DNA of 41,523 nt from CAYLOC01 sp964385195 (lineage in GTDB: Bacteria; Actinomycetota; Actinomycetes; Propionibacteriales; Nocardioidaceae). Position 1 is the first letter of the stretch. Each line of letters opens with the position of its first letter. The position numbers were made by a program, and so were the translations under genes. Under the pieces are notes generated by a model, which made no database searches, was not told where the DNA came from, and saw only the letters and a program-made list of their open reading frames with translations. The stretch covers positions 1 to 41,523 of the forward strand of contig CAYLOC010000004.1 of NCBI GenBank assembly GCA_964385195.1. Reading direction: 5' to 3'. Below are positions 17,166 through 25,069 of the stretch, in pieces.

Positions 17166-18269
17166 TCACCATCCGTCAGTCCGCACCTCGGTCTGGACCT
17201 CGGCGACCGGAAGGCCCTGGTACACGCTGAACTGGAAGTTGCCCAACGGCTGGATCACGTTTCCCTCGGCGTCCTCGATCGTGACCCGCCAGTGCACCGT
17301 TGCCGCGATCTTGACCATCCGGACCCGACCGGTGGCTGAGGAGTGCTCGTAGGTGACGTAGCACTTGCTCGGTTGACTGCCCCCTTCCGAGCGGGGGATC
17401 GCGTCGGGTGCGTTGTAGTCGAAGGGCTTCATGGCCCGGCCGCAGTGGCGTTTGGGAAGGTCGCGACCGGGGTGCAACACCAGATCGGTGACCCGGGAGT
17501 GGATGTAGACCTCGCCGTACCGCCCCCCGGTCCAGTACGGCCCGTAGGTGAGGTCCGGCTTGGCGGGAGTGGTGGTGTTGATCGCCTCGACCCACCGCGC
17601 CCAGAAGTAGGTGTAGGTCCCCACAAGAGCCGGGTAGGTGGGCCCGGACTGGATCCGTGGGATCGGGTAGGGGTGCCTGCGGGACTGGACGCGCCAGAAC
17701 GTCTCCTGCCAGCCAGGGGTGTGCCAATCGAAGCCGTTGTCGATCCAGACCTTGTACATCCGGAACTTGACGTGGATGCCTCCCCACGGCCTGTTCTCAT
17801 CGATGTCGGAGGCGCAGATCTTCAGCATCAGATGCTGTCCGGGGCGCCGGGTCGGGTGCATCCCCTTCGGCGGGGGGATGTACTTGCACTTCCAGAACTC
17901 CGGGTGCTTCTCGTGGCGGTGCTGCCACACCCACTTCTTGAAGCTGATCGGATCCCTCCCGAAGCCATAGCGTTCGGTGCACACCGCGCCCGTCATCGAG
18001 TTCGACGCATAGAAGCTGCAGTTGCCGATCTCGGCGTAGCCGTCACCGCCGCCGGCTGCGCCCTGCCGGGGAGCGTTCGCGAGGCCGACGAGGGCCGACG
18101 GGTCTGCGGTCGTCGGCTGCACCAGGCCGCCGGCCGTGGCGCCCGAGGGTGCAGGGGCGTCGACACCTGTGGCAGGTGCTGTCGGCGCTGCGGCGGCCGG
18201 TACGGCGATCAGCACGCTCACGCAGCAGGCCGCGGCGCCCACGATCACTTTCTTGGCGGTCCCCCGCAT
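17166..18269 (-). CDS. Secreted Trp/Cys-rich protein of the tad locus (unknown function)
   Basis: 367 aa with a Sec signal peptide (basic MRGTAKK, hydrophobic core to about 24, cleavage near VPAAAA-PT). The mature part is rich in Trp, Tyr and His (for instance KKWVWQHRHEKHPEFWKCKY and FDWHTPGWQETFWRVQ). It has six Cys, enough for three disulfides. No known domain is recognised. ATG 18269 has a GGAGAGGA ribosome-binding site, and its start lies inside the last 25 bases of the lipoprotein gene. It is probably an exported partner of the pilus or an adhesive wall protein. Confidence 0.78.
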   Translation of the reverse strand: MRGTAKKVIVGAAACCVSVLIAVPAAAAPTAPATGVDAPAPSGATAGGLVQPTTADPSALVGLANAPRQGAAGGGDGYAEIGNCSFYASNSMTGAVCTERYGFGRDPISFKKWVWQHRHEKHPEFWKCKYIPPPKGMHPTRRPGQHLMLKICASDIDENRPWGGIHVKFRMYKVWIDNGFDWHTPGWQETFWRVQSRRHPYPIPRIQSGPTYPALVGTYTYFWARWVEAINTTTPAKPDLTYGPYWTGGRYGEVYIHSRVTDLVLHPGRDLPKRHCGRAMKPFDYNAPDAIPRSEGGSQPSKCYVTYEHSSATGRVRMVKIAATVHWRVTIEDAEGNVIQPLGNFQFSVYQGLPVAEVQTEVRTDGW

Positions 18270-18919
18270 CCGATCCTCTCCTTCGCTTGCGGCGGCACGA
18301 TTGTATCGACCCGCCAGGTCATCTTCTTCCGGACCAGGGTGGCGACGGCAGGGAGCCATCGTTTCGGTACGGCGGCCGTGTTCGGTTCCGCATCGGACGT
18401 GTCGCGGTACTCGGTCGACGGCAGCCAGAAGCAGACGTCGACCTCGACCCGCGGCGGCGACTGCTCCTCGTGCGCGCGGACCTGCTTGAGCCTGACCACC
18501 GGTTGCCGGGGGACCGTGAGCCCCTCGCGGTCCGCGCGTCGCACCAGGCGCTGTTGTCGGGCCCACTGCGCAGGTGTGGAGACTCTCTTCAGCGCCGGTA
18601 ACGCCTCCCCGGAACGCATCGACGCCGCGTGTGCCCGCACGAAGGTCACCAACGCCGTGGTGGCCGCCGTGTCCTGCGCCGACCCACGGACCACCACCCG
18701 GACCTGCGAAGACGCAGCAGGAGACGGTGCCGGAGACGCGCTGGGCTCGACACTGGCGGCCGGGTTGTGGTGCACCACCGACGCATCATCAGGTGCGGAC
18801 TGCCCGGACGGGTCCCCGCTCAGCGGCGTACCAGAACACGCGGTCACACCGAGCATCCCGGTCAGTGCTGCGACCGCGAGCAGACGCCTGCGCCGCAGAC
18901 CCGGAAGCATGGTGTTCAT
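18245..18919 (-). CDS. Lipoprotein of the tad locus (unknown function)
   Basis: 224 aa. A basic N-region with RRRR precedes a hydrophobic segment and the lipobox VTAC, so signal peptidase II processing and lipid anchoring are expected. A Ser/Pro/Ala linker (about 45-70) leads to a globular domain of alpha then beta type, LVTFVRAHAASM to TWRVDTIVP, that could be NTF2-like, though the match is weak. The ATG overlaps the TGA of the TadG-like gene as ATGA, so the two are coupled. Confidence 0.8.
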   Translation of the reverse strand: MNTMLPGLRRRRLLAVAALTGMLGVTACSGTPLSGDPSGQSAPDDASVVHHNPAASVEPSASPAPSPAASSQVRVVVRGSAQDTAATTALVTFVRAHAASMRSGEALPALKRVSTPAQWARQQRLVRRADREGLTVPRQPVVRLKQVRAHEEQSPPRVEVDVCFWLPSTEYRDTSDAEPNTAAVPKRWLPAVATLVRKKMTWRVDTIVPPQAKERIGCGGPPRK

Positions 18920-19773
18920 CCGCCCCACCCCGGGGGCGTTGCCGAGGTGGGGACCAGCGTCCAGGTCGTGGTCGGCGACGGCGTGGTCAACGTGGTGGTG
19001 ACCGAGGTCGGGGACGGGGAGTTGCTCGGCGGCGTTCCGCCGGTGGCCGTCGGGCTGGGCTGGGCCGGTGTGCTGGTGACCGTCGCCGTCGGGACCTCGG
19101 TCGTGGTCGTGACACAGCTCACGGCGATGGTCAGCGGGAACGTGAACGTGTGTCCGCATGCGGTTGTGGGGTACTCCGTGGGCCGGGTGATGGTGGTGAC
19201 CGGCATGCTCGTGTTCCCGGTGCTGATCGGCGGGGTGAACGGCGGATAGCTGACGCTGGGCGTGTAGCGCTGCTTCCACCAGTCCTCACCGGGGCCCAGC
19301 ACGCCGGTCACCGCGTGGGCCTCGGCGGTGTCGGTGGCGGTGAGCTCGTTGATCCCCAGCAGGCCCAGGAGGCTGGAGTTGACCGTGAGCTTGACCCGAG
19401 CCTCCACGTAGTACTGCATGGTCTCGTCCGGCATTCTCTTCACACCCGCACCGGCGTACTCGCAGCGGCTGATCGTGACCTGGCTGTCGGCATGGGACTG
19501 TTCGCGTTCCGCCTGTTCGCAGTAGGTCTGTACCGCGGCCTCCGCCTGGGCCTTGCTCTGGCGGGTCGGCTTCCCCTGCCGGCTGGCCAGGTCCCTGATG
19601 TACGTCGCGCCGGCCCGGGCCGCTTCCTGGGCGATCGCCTGTGCCTTGAGCTTGGCGTTGATCTGCTTGCCGGCGTCGGCCACCAGGGCGCCCAGCGGGA
19701 GCAGCAAGACGATCATGATGATGACGGCCGGTGTGAGCGCGCCACGCTGGTCACGGATTCGGATGCGGCTCAT
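18916..19773 (-). CDS. TadG-like Tad pilus protein with Ser/Thr/Pro-rich tail
   Basis: 285 aa. The N-terminus RDQRGALTPAVIIMIVLLL is the Tad pseudopilin/TadG-type anchor, followed by a helical stretch QINAKLKAQAIAQEAARAGA and an extracytoplasmic domain ending in TATDTAEAHAV. The last ~100 residues are almost entirely Thr, Pro and Ser, a wall-spanning or glycosylation-prone stalk. Both ends are joined by ATGA overlaps to the flanking TadE-like and lipoprotein genes. The protein should be membrane-anchored outside the cell. Confidence 0.83.
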   Translation of the reverse strand: MSRIRIRDQRGALTPAVIIMIVLLLPLGALVADAGKQINAKLKAQAIAQEAARAGATYIRDLASRQGKPTRQSKAQAEAAVQTYCEQAEREQSHADSQVTISRCEYAGAGVKRMPDETMQYYVEARVKLTVNSSLLGLLGINELTATDTAEAHAVTGVLGPGEDWWKQRYTPSVSYPPFTPPISTGNTSMPVTTITRPTEYPTTACGHTFTFPLTIAVSCVTTTTEVPTATVTSTPAQPSPTATGGTPPSNSPSPTSVTTTLTTPSPTTTWTLVPTSATPPGWGG

Positions 19774-20234
19774 TGGTAGGTCCCGTACACGGCAGGCATC
19801 GGACTGGAGAACGTACTGCTGATCCCCATGGTCTGGCCGAAGCCGATGAAGGCGAGGTCGGAGACGTTGACCTCGCAGGACACGGTGACCGTCACCACGT
19901 TCAGCCCGGCCCCGCGGGTGGGTGAGTACGGGTTGGACGCGACGAACAAGTTGCCGTGGCTGGTTCTCACCTCATGCTGCGCACTGTGCCTGCAGGACCG
20001 CGGCGCACTGTCGAGATCGGCCTCGATGGTACGGCGGACCGCCGCGCGTGCCGAGGCCATGTCGCGGTTGGCGGTCGCGCTGCGGGCTGCATCACGGGCT
20101 GCCTGGTCGACGTACCCTTGGACGTTCGCGTGCCGACCGAACGCCACAACCAGCAGCATGATGGCCAACAGGAACGGTGCCAGCAACACCAGTTCCAGGG
20201 ACACGGTGCCGTCGGCCCGCCGTGCGCGGCTCAT
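19770..20234 (-). CDS. TadE-like pseudopilin
   Basis: 154 aa. The N-terminus RADGTVSLELVLLAPFLLAI is a TadE-type prepilin-like segment: short basic leader, Gly, then hydrophobic helix with Glu at the expected position. The following VDQAARDAARSA helix and a beta-rich domain with VVTVTVSCEVNVSDL are typical of minor pilins. A Cys pair (in PRSCRHS and VSCEV) may form a disulfide. ATGA overlaps join it to the genes before and after. Confidence 0.86.
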   Translation of the reverse strand: MSRARRADGTVSLELVLLAPFLLAIMLLVVAFGRHANVQGYVDQAARDAARSATANRDMASARAAVRRTIEADLDSAPRSCRHSAQHEVRTSHGNLFVASNPYSPTRGAGLNVVTVTVSCEVNVSDLAFIGFGQTMGISSTFSSPMPAVYGTYQ

Positions 20235-20629
20235 GACGGGCCGAGGTCGGGTTGGAAGTCCTCTAACAGCCCCGACGCGGTCCCGGTGACGGTGAGATCC
20301 CAGCCGGGGATGAGGTCGACGACCGTGCCGCGCACGGTGACGGTGACTCGGTGTTTGCCCGGTTGGCAGGTCGCGGTGGCGGTGGGGTTCTGGACGCTGC
20401 CGAAGCTGGACGCGGTGTAGATCGCCTTCTGCACGATCGGGCTGGTGTCCGCGCATCCGGACACCACCCGCATGTCCGCGGCTCCTTCCCGCGCAGCCCC
20501 CATGACGACGTTCTTGGCGTGCATCCACTGGGCTACCTCGACGATCGCGAAGATCAGCAGCAGGAAGGCAGGGGCAATGACCGCCATCTCGACAGCGCTG
20601 GCCCCGCGCTCTCCCCTGTGGCGTGACAT
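20231..20629 (-). CDS. TadE-like pseudopilin
   Basis: 132 aa. The N-terminus RGERGASAVEMAVIAPAFLL has the prepilin-like Gly followed by a hydrophobic helix with Glu at +5, then NVVMGAAREGAADMRVV and a beta-rich domain with KHRVTVTVRGTV. It is a second, shorter TadE paralogue, as is common in actinobacterial Tad loci. It starts about 10 bp after the Flp pilin gene and is coupled by ATGA to the next gene. Confidence 0.87.
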   Translation of the reverse strand: MSRHRGERGASAVEMAVIAPAFLLLIFAIVEVAQWMHAKNVVMGAAREGAADMRVVSGCADTSPIVQKAIYTASSFGSVQNPTATATCQPGKHRVTVTVRGTVVDLIPGWDLTVTGTASGLLEDFQPDLGPS

Positions 20630-20638
20630 CGGCTCAGA

Positions 20639-20863
20639 TCAGCAACTGATGCCGTTCTCGCTGCACATCTCGTCCTTCTTGCCGGTCACCAGCGCCTTGA
20701 TGGCACCGCCGATGAGGACAGCCATCGCTACGACGATGGCGGAGATGATCGCCCACTCGATCGCGGACGCTCCCCACTGGTTGTCCTCCCGTTGCCGCAA
20801 TGCCTCCGCCCGTAGCCGAGCATAGGCCCATAACTGGCGAGCGATATTGAACTCGACTGGCAT
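20639..20863 (-). CDS. Flp-type major pilin
   Basis: 74 aa. After a hydrophilic leader of about 31 residues comes WGASAIEWAIISAIVVAMAV. The Gly-Ala junction is the likely prepilin peptidase site and the Glu sits at +5, as in Flp pilins. The remainder is a single hydrophobic helix ending in a short Cys-containing tail, KKDEMCSENGISC, whose two Cys could form a terminal loop. Flp pilins polymerise into the Tad fibre. It lies between tadC and the TadE genes, where the pilin is expected. No prepilin peptidase gene is in the window. Confidence 0.88.
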   Translation of the reverse strand: MPVEFNIARQLWAYARLRAEALRQREDNQWGASAIEWAIISAIVVAMAVLIGGAIKALVTGKKDEMCSENGISC

Positions 20864-20973
20864 ATCTACCCTTCTCTTTCGTTCCCTACGCCTACCCGAC
20901 GGTATGTCATGGCAGGTATGACGCCAACTCCATGCGTTTGATCGGTGGTGCTGCGTTCTCCTTTCACGAGGAA

Positions 20974-21891
20974 TCAGCTGTTCATGATCTGTGAGGCGGC
21001 GGGGTAGGCGAGGAAGAGCAGGAACGCAGCACAGATCAGCAGCTGCGCCACCAGCATCGACTGGGACTTCTCCCCCGCCTGGCCCTCGACCTCGGACAGC
21101 TCCTTGCGCCGCATCGACTCTGCCCGGGCCATCAGCGAACTGCGGATCTTCGCGCCTTCGTCCCCGGCGAGCGCGAGCGCGGATGCCAGGTCACGGAGCT
21201 CTTCGATACCGAGCTCCCGGCCCAGCCGGCTGACCCCCTCCCAAGGGGTGATCCCGATCACCCGTGCGTTGCTGAGGGCCTGGCGGATCCGGGCCATCGC
21301 CCAGTGGTCCCCGACCGTCGATGCCGCCATCAGTGCCTCGGGCAGCCCGCGTCCCCCGGCGAGGTTCATCGCCACCAGGTCGAGGAAGGATCCGACGACA
21401 TGCCGGAAGTCCCGCCGGCGGGCGGCGGCCTCCTTGACCAACGTCATGTCCGGGAGGAAGAACGCGAACACGACGGCTGCGATCGTCAAGACTGCGGGTG
21501 TGGTGATCCCCACGCTGATCCCGAACACCGCCAGGGCCCCGGCCATCAGCGGCACCCACACGAGGGCACCGATGGCGAGCAGCACCTTGGTACCCATGTG
21601 GACGGCGAACGGCCGGTTCATGACCGCGAGGTTCTCCCGGCCGCGAAGGCGCCACCCCCGAGCGGCGGCCTCGGCCTCGATCCGGCTCCCCAGGGCGAGC
21701 CGGGCCTGTTCGATCCAGCCCGCCTTCGCGGGGTTGTCCACCAATGTCGTGCTGATCGTGGTGTCATTGCGGCGGCTTGCGTCCAGCCGCGCCATGGTGG
21801 CGGCCAGCCCGGGGCGCGGACGGATGAACACCTTCACCAGCAAGAAGACACCGAACCCCGCCACGCCTCCGGCCAGCATCGTCAGGATCAT
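20974..21891 (-). CDS. tadC: TadC-like type II secretion F-domain membrane protein
   Basis: 305 aa. One N-terminal helix (about 2-22), two central helices (about 100-148), the conserved cytoplasmic F-domain segment with LVAMNLAGGRGLPEALMAAS, and a C-terminal helix near 278-300. It is an inner-membrane platform protein of the Tad pilus and works with TadB and the TadA ATPase. The ATG at 21891 overlaps the tadB stop as ATGA. About 110 bp separate it from the pilin gene, the largest gap inside this operon. Confidence 0.9.
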   Translation of the reverse strand: MILTMLAGGVAGFGVFLLVKVFIRPRPGLAATMARLDASRRNDTTISTTLVDNPAKAGWIEQARLALGSRIEAEAAARGWRLRGRENLAVMNRPFAVHMGTKVLLAIGALVWVPLMAGALAVFGISVGITTPAVLTIAAVVFAFFLPDMTLVKEAAARRRDFRHVVGSFLDLVAMNLAGGRGLPEALMAASTVGDHWAMARIRQALSNARVIGITPWEGVSRLGRELGIEELRDLASALALAGDEGAKIRSSLMARAESMRRKELSEVEGQAGEKSQSMLVAQLLICAAFLLFLAYPAASQIMNS

Positions 21892-22787
21892 CGACGAGCC
21901 TCCTCGCGTGGGCGCGACGCGGATCGCTGCTGTGTCTGCACCAGGAACCGCTCCGGCATCTCCACTCCGGCGAGCCGGCGGAGCCAGAAGACCCCCAGAG
22001 CGAACAGCAGCACCACCCCCACCAGCACGATCTGCCCGACCGGCGTTCCGTAGGGCTGAAGATATGTCTGGTTGAACAGGATGAGTGCTGCCGACACCAC
22101 GAGCGTCACCCCGACCACGATCTGCACACTGCGGCGGGTGCTGCGGCGGGACCCTTCGACGCGCCGGCGCAGATCCAGCTCTTCGCGGCTGGAGTCGGCC
22201 AGAGCGCTGAGCACGTCGCGCAGCCCGGGTCCGCGGAGCCGCGCATTGAGGATCAGCGCGGCGATGATGAGGTCCGCAGAGGGGTCGTCGAGGTCGTCGG
22301 CGAACTTCATCAACGCGGTGGGCAACGGTTCCCGAACCCGGAGGCGGTCGACCATCAGGTTCAGGGAGGGCCGGATCACCGGCGCAGCGTTGGCAGCACT
22401 TGCCGGGATGGCCTGTTCGAGCCCGACGGCGCCGGCGATCGTGTCCCGGAGGGACTCCGTCCAGGCCGACAACCCCTCCAGGCGCTCGATCGCGCGACGC
22501 TCCTCGGCGGCGCCGCCGAAGATGCGCCGCCAGAAGCCGGCGAGGAGTGCCAGCGAGATCGCGAGCACGATCCACTGCGTGACCAGCATGACCACGATGA
22601 AGGTGGCCACGGCCAGGGCCATACGTACTGTTGCGCCCCGGAAGTCGATGTCTTGCAGCCGGAAGCCCTTCGGCCGGACCTCGTGCCCGGCGCTGTCCAC
22701 CCCGATGATCGACAGCACCAGCAGAAACACACCGAGCCCGACGAGGGCGCCGAGGCTGAGGTAGACCGACAGAGTGTCGAACGGCAT
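21888..22787 (-). CDS. tadB: TadB-like type II secretion F-domain membrane protein
   Basis: 299 aa. Helices lie at about 6-28, 54-85, 222-240 and 250-270. The F-domain segment is WTESLRDTIAGAVGLEQAIP followed by RRVEGSRRSTRRSVQ. It is the partner platform protein of TadC in the inner membrane. The ATG at 22787 shares its first base with the tadA stop (TGATG), which suggests re-initiation by the same ribosome. Confidence 0.9.
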   Translation of the reverse strand: MPFDTLSVYLSLGALVGLGVFLLVLSIIGVDSAGHEVRPKGFRLQDIDFRGATVRMALAVATFIVVMLVTQWIVLAISLALLAGFWRRIFGGAAEERRAIERLEGLSAWTESLRDTIAGAVGLEQAIPASAANAAPVIRPSLNLMVDRLRVREPLPTALMKFADDLDDPSADLIIAALILNARLRGPGLRDVLSALADSSREELDLRRRVEGSRRSTRRSVQIVVGVTLVVSAALILFNQTYLQPYGTPVGQIVLVGVVLLFALGVFWLRRLAGVEMPERFLVQTQQRSASRPREEARR

Positions 22788-24097
22788 CACGCCCACCCGC
22801 CTGCCGCGACGGGTGCGTACCCGTGGTGTTCCAGCTCGGCGATGCAGGCAATGGGAGCGTGCGGTACGGCGATCCCGGTGGTGCGGTCCGGGGCGAAGAT
22901 CTCGCTGGAGAGCACCCGCTCGTCGTGTCCTACGACCTCGCGGACACTCTCGATGGTGCGCACCAGGCCGCCGCCCTCGGAGTAGTCGTTGCGCTTGCGC
23001 AGGAACACGACGAAGTCCAGCGCTCCGGCGATAAGCATCTGCGTGGCGCTGATCGGCAGCCGCTCCCTGGCCTGGATGGCGTAGGTGCTGATCCGGTTGA
23101 ACACCTCCACCGAGGAGTTCGCGTGGATGGTGGAGAGCGATCCGTCGTTGCCCTGGCTCATCGCGTTGAGCATGGTGACGATCTCGTCGCCCAGAACCTC
23201 GCCCACGATGACCCGGGAGGGGTTCATCCGCAGCGAGCGTCGGACGAGCTCGGCCATCGACACTCCGCCGAGCCCCTCGGAGTTCGGCAGGCGCTCCTCG
23301 AACGCGACGGTGTTGGGGTGCAGGTCGGGGAACTCGCCCAGACCGAGCTCCAGCGCGCGTTCGACGGTGACGAGGCGCTCGGCGGGGTCGATCTCGTTGG
23401 CCAGCGCCCGCAGCAGAGTGGTCTTCCCGGCGTTGGTCGACCCGGCGATCATGATGTTCTTCCGCGCCGAGACCGCAGCCCGGAGGAACGCGGCCACGTC
23501 TGGCGTCATGGTCTGGTTCATGACCAGGTCGTCGATGCTGACCCGGCCGAGGCGTGCCTTGCGGATCGAGACCGCCGGCCGGGCACACACGTTCATCACC
23601 GCGGAGAGCCGGGACCCGTCAGGGAGACGGAGATCCAACTGCGGATTCGCGGTGTCGAACGGCCGGCTGGAGAGTCCGGTGTGGGAGGCCAGGACCTGGA
23701 TAAGCTCCACCAGCTCCTCGTCGGAGTCCGCGACCGGAGCATGCCGCTCCTCTCGCCCATCGCCGTACTGGACGAACACCTGGTCGCACCCGTTGATGTC
23801 GATGTTCTCCACGTCCGGGTCGTCCAGCAGTGGCTGGAGCCGCCCGACACCGAACAGCGCGGAGTGAATGGCGGTGGCGAGGCCGGCCTCGTCCTCGGCG
23901 CTGGGCGGTGTGCGGCCGTCGGCGATCTCCAGGCGGGCGTAGTCCTCGAGGATCTGGATGATCAGCGACCGGGAGTACTCTCGCTCGTCCTCGGGCGACA
24001 TCGGCGGGACGCCGTTCATCTGGTCCCGCCGCCGCTGCTCGTTGAGCCGGTCGGCTACCTGCACACGCAACTGGCGTACGAGATCGTGGTCGATCAC
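22787..24097 (-). CDS. tadA: TadA/CpaF family secretion ATPase
   Basis: 436 aa hexameric ATPase of the type II/IV secretion superfamily. Walker A GSTNAGKTT is at 219-227, Walker B-type RVIVGEV at 295-301, and the His box STIHANS at 322-328. The N-terminal domain includes the family segment DPDVENIDINGCDQVFV. It powers pilin assembly and is cytoplasmic, docking on TadB/TadC. Its ATG overlaps the tadZ stop by ATGA. Confidence 0.95.
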   Translation of the reverse strand: MIDHDLVRQLRVQVADRLNEQRRRDQMNGVPPMSPEDEREYSRSLIIQILEDYARLEIADGRTPPSAEDEAGLATAIHSALFGVGRLQPLLDDPDVENIDINGCDQVFVQYGDGREERHAPVADSDEELVELIQVLASHTGLSSRPFDTANPQLDLRLPDGSRLSAVMNVCARPAVSIRKARLGRVSIDDLVMNQTMTPDVAAFLRAAVSARKNIMIAGSTNAGKTTLLRALANEIDPAERLVTVERALELGLGEFPDLHPNTVAFEERLPNSEGLGGVSMAELVRRSLRMNPSRVIVGEVLGDEIVTMLNAMSQGNDGSLSTIHANSSVEVFNRISTYAIQARERLPISATQMLIAGALDFVVFLRKRNDYSEGGGLVRTIESVREVVGHDERVLSSEIFAPDRTTGIAVPHAPIACIAELEHHGYAPVAAGGWA

Positions 24098-25020
24098 TCT
24101 GCCACCTCTTGCCCGGCCACCTCTTGCTCGGCTACCCGCCGACCTGCCTCGTGCTTTGCCTGCTCCTCCGGCGCCTCCTGTGGTGGTGCCTCCGCTGTCT
24201 CGGCGGGTACGGCGGCGTCCTCCTCCACGGTGTCAACCGGCGGCTCCAGGGACTCGAAGAACGGCGCCACCACCTCTGCGGCCTGCGCCGTGACCGGCCG
24301 CAGCGACTTGACCAGCATCGTCTTGTCCGCCCGGCCCAGCACCGCGCCGTTGAAGAAGCCGGCGCCCTTGCGGTCGTCCGCGATGTGCCACACCGCCTGC
24401 AGCGGCACCTCGGTGCGGGCGAGGACCTCACGGACCTGCTCGACGGCTTCGCGGTGCTTGGCCGGCGCGATCACGGCGACCGCGATCGGGGTCCCGGTGG
24501 GCAGGTGCGGCTCCAGTGTGGGGGCCAGGACGTTGACGCGCTCCCGCAGGTGGATGACCGAACCCGGGTCGGCGGTGCACACCAGCACCAGCAGTCGTGC
24601 GGCGCGAAGCACCGGCAGCTGGACTGAGCCGCTGGCGACTCGCCCGCAGTCGGCGAGCACGTCGTACCCCTCGATGCTGTCCAGCGCCGGGCCGAGCACC
24701 GGCCACAGCCCACTCATGCCCGCGGTCTGTTCCGGGACGCGGGCCCCTACCAGTACCTCCGTGCCGCCTTGCATCCGCTGGGTGTGGGAGAGCACGAGGT
24801 TGGGGTGCAGTCCCTTGCGCCCTGCGGCGGCTAGGCTCAACAACCCACGGTCCGGGTCGAGCACCCCTCCGGACTCCCCCGCCATCCGTAACGGGATGTC
24901 GGCTCCGGATGTGTCGCACTCCACCACCAGCACCTGGCGCGGCCACAGCGCGCCCAGCGCCAGCGTCGTGGTGGTCACGCCGGGAGAGCCCTTCGCCGAA
25001 GCAATCGCGACCAAGGACAT
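24094..25020 (-). CDS. TadZ/CpaE-like MinD-family protein
   Basis: 308 aa. A deviant Walker A, KGSPGVTTTT, is at 10-19, followed by VVECDTSGADIPLR. The middle VLADCGRV and LVLVCTADP are the usual MinD/ParA strand motifs. The last 55 residues are a Glu/Ala/Gln-rich tail without fold. TadZ proteins localise the pilus machine to a site in the cell. The start is ATG 25020, about 49 bp after the SAF gene stop; a 15-codon reading frame (25021-25066) ends by TGATG overlap exactly at this start. Confidence 0.86.
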   Translation of the reverse strand: MSLVAIASAKGSPGVTTTTLALGALWPRQVLVVECDTSGADIPLRMAGESGGVLDPDRGLLSLAAAGRKGLHPNLVLSHTQRMQGGTEVLVGARVPEQTAGMSGLWPVLGPALDSIEGYDVLADCGRVASGSVQLPVLRAARLLVLVCTADPGSVIHLRERVNVLAPTLEPHLPTGTPIAVAVIAPAKHREAVEQVREVLARTEVPLQAVWHIADDRKGAGFFNGAVLGRADKTMLVKSLRPVTAQAAEVVAPFFESLEPPVDTVEEDAAVPAETAEAPPQEAPEEQAKHEAGRRVAEQEVAGQEVAE

Positions 25021-25066
25021 CAGGCGGCCGCTCCCGCCCGTACGTCGTGCCAGCAGCGAACGCTCA
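25021..25066 (-). other. Possible 15-codon leader reading frame before tadZ
   Basis: An ATG two bases after the SAF gene stop opens a frame of 15 codons, MSVRCWHDVRAGAAA, whose TGA overlaps the tadZ ATG as TGATG. It could serve only to carry ribosomes into tadZ, or be chance. No homology is expected for so short a peptide. Confidence 0.2.
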
Positions 25067-25069
25067 TCA

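Noticed and set aside
15395..17230. Long plus-strand frame opposite the LysM-BTAD gene
   Set aside because: Low-complexity Arg/Gly/Gln translation without motifs; shadow of the real gene.
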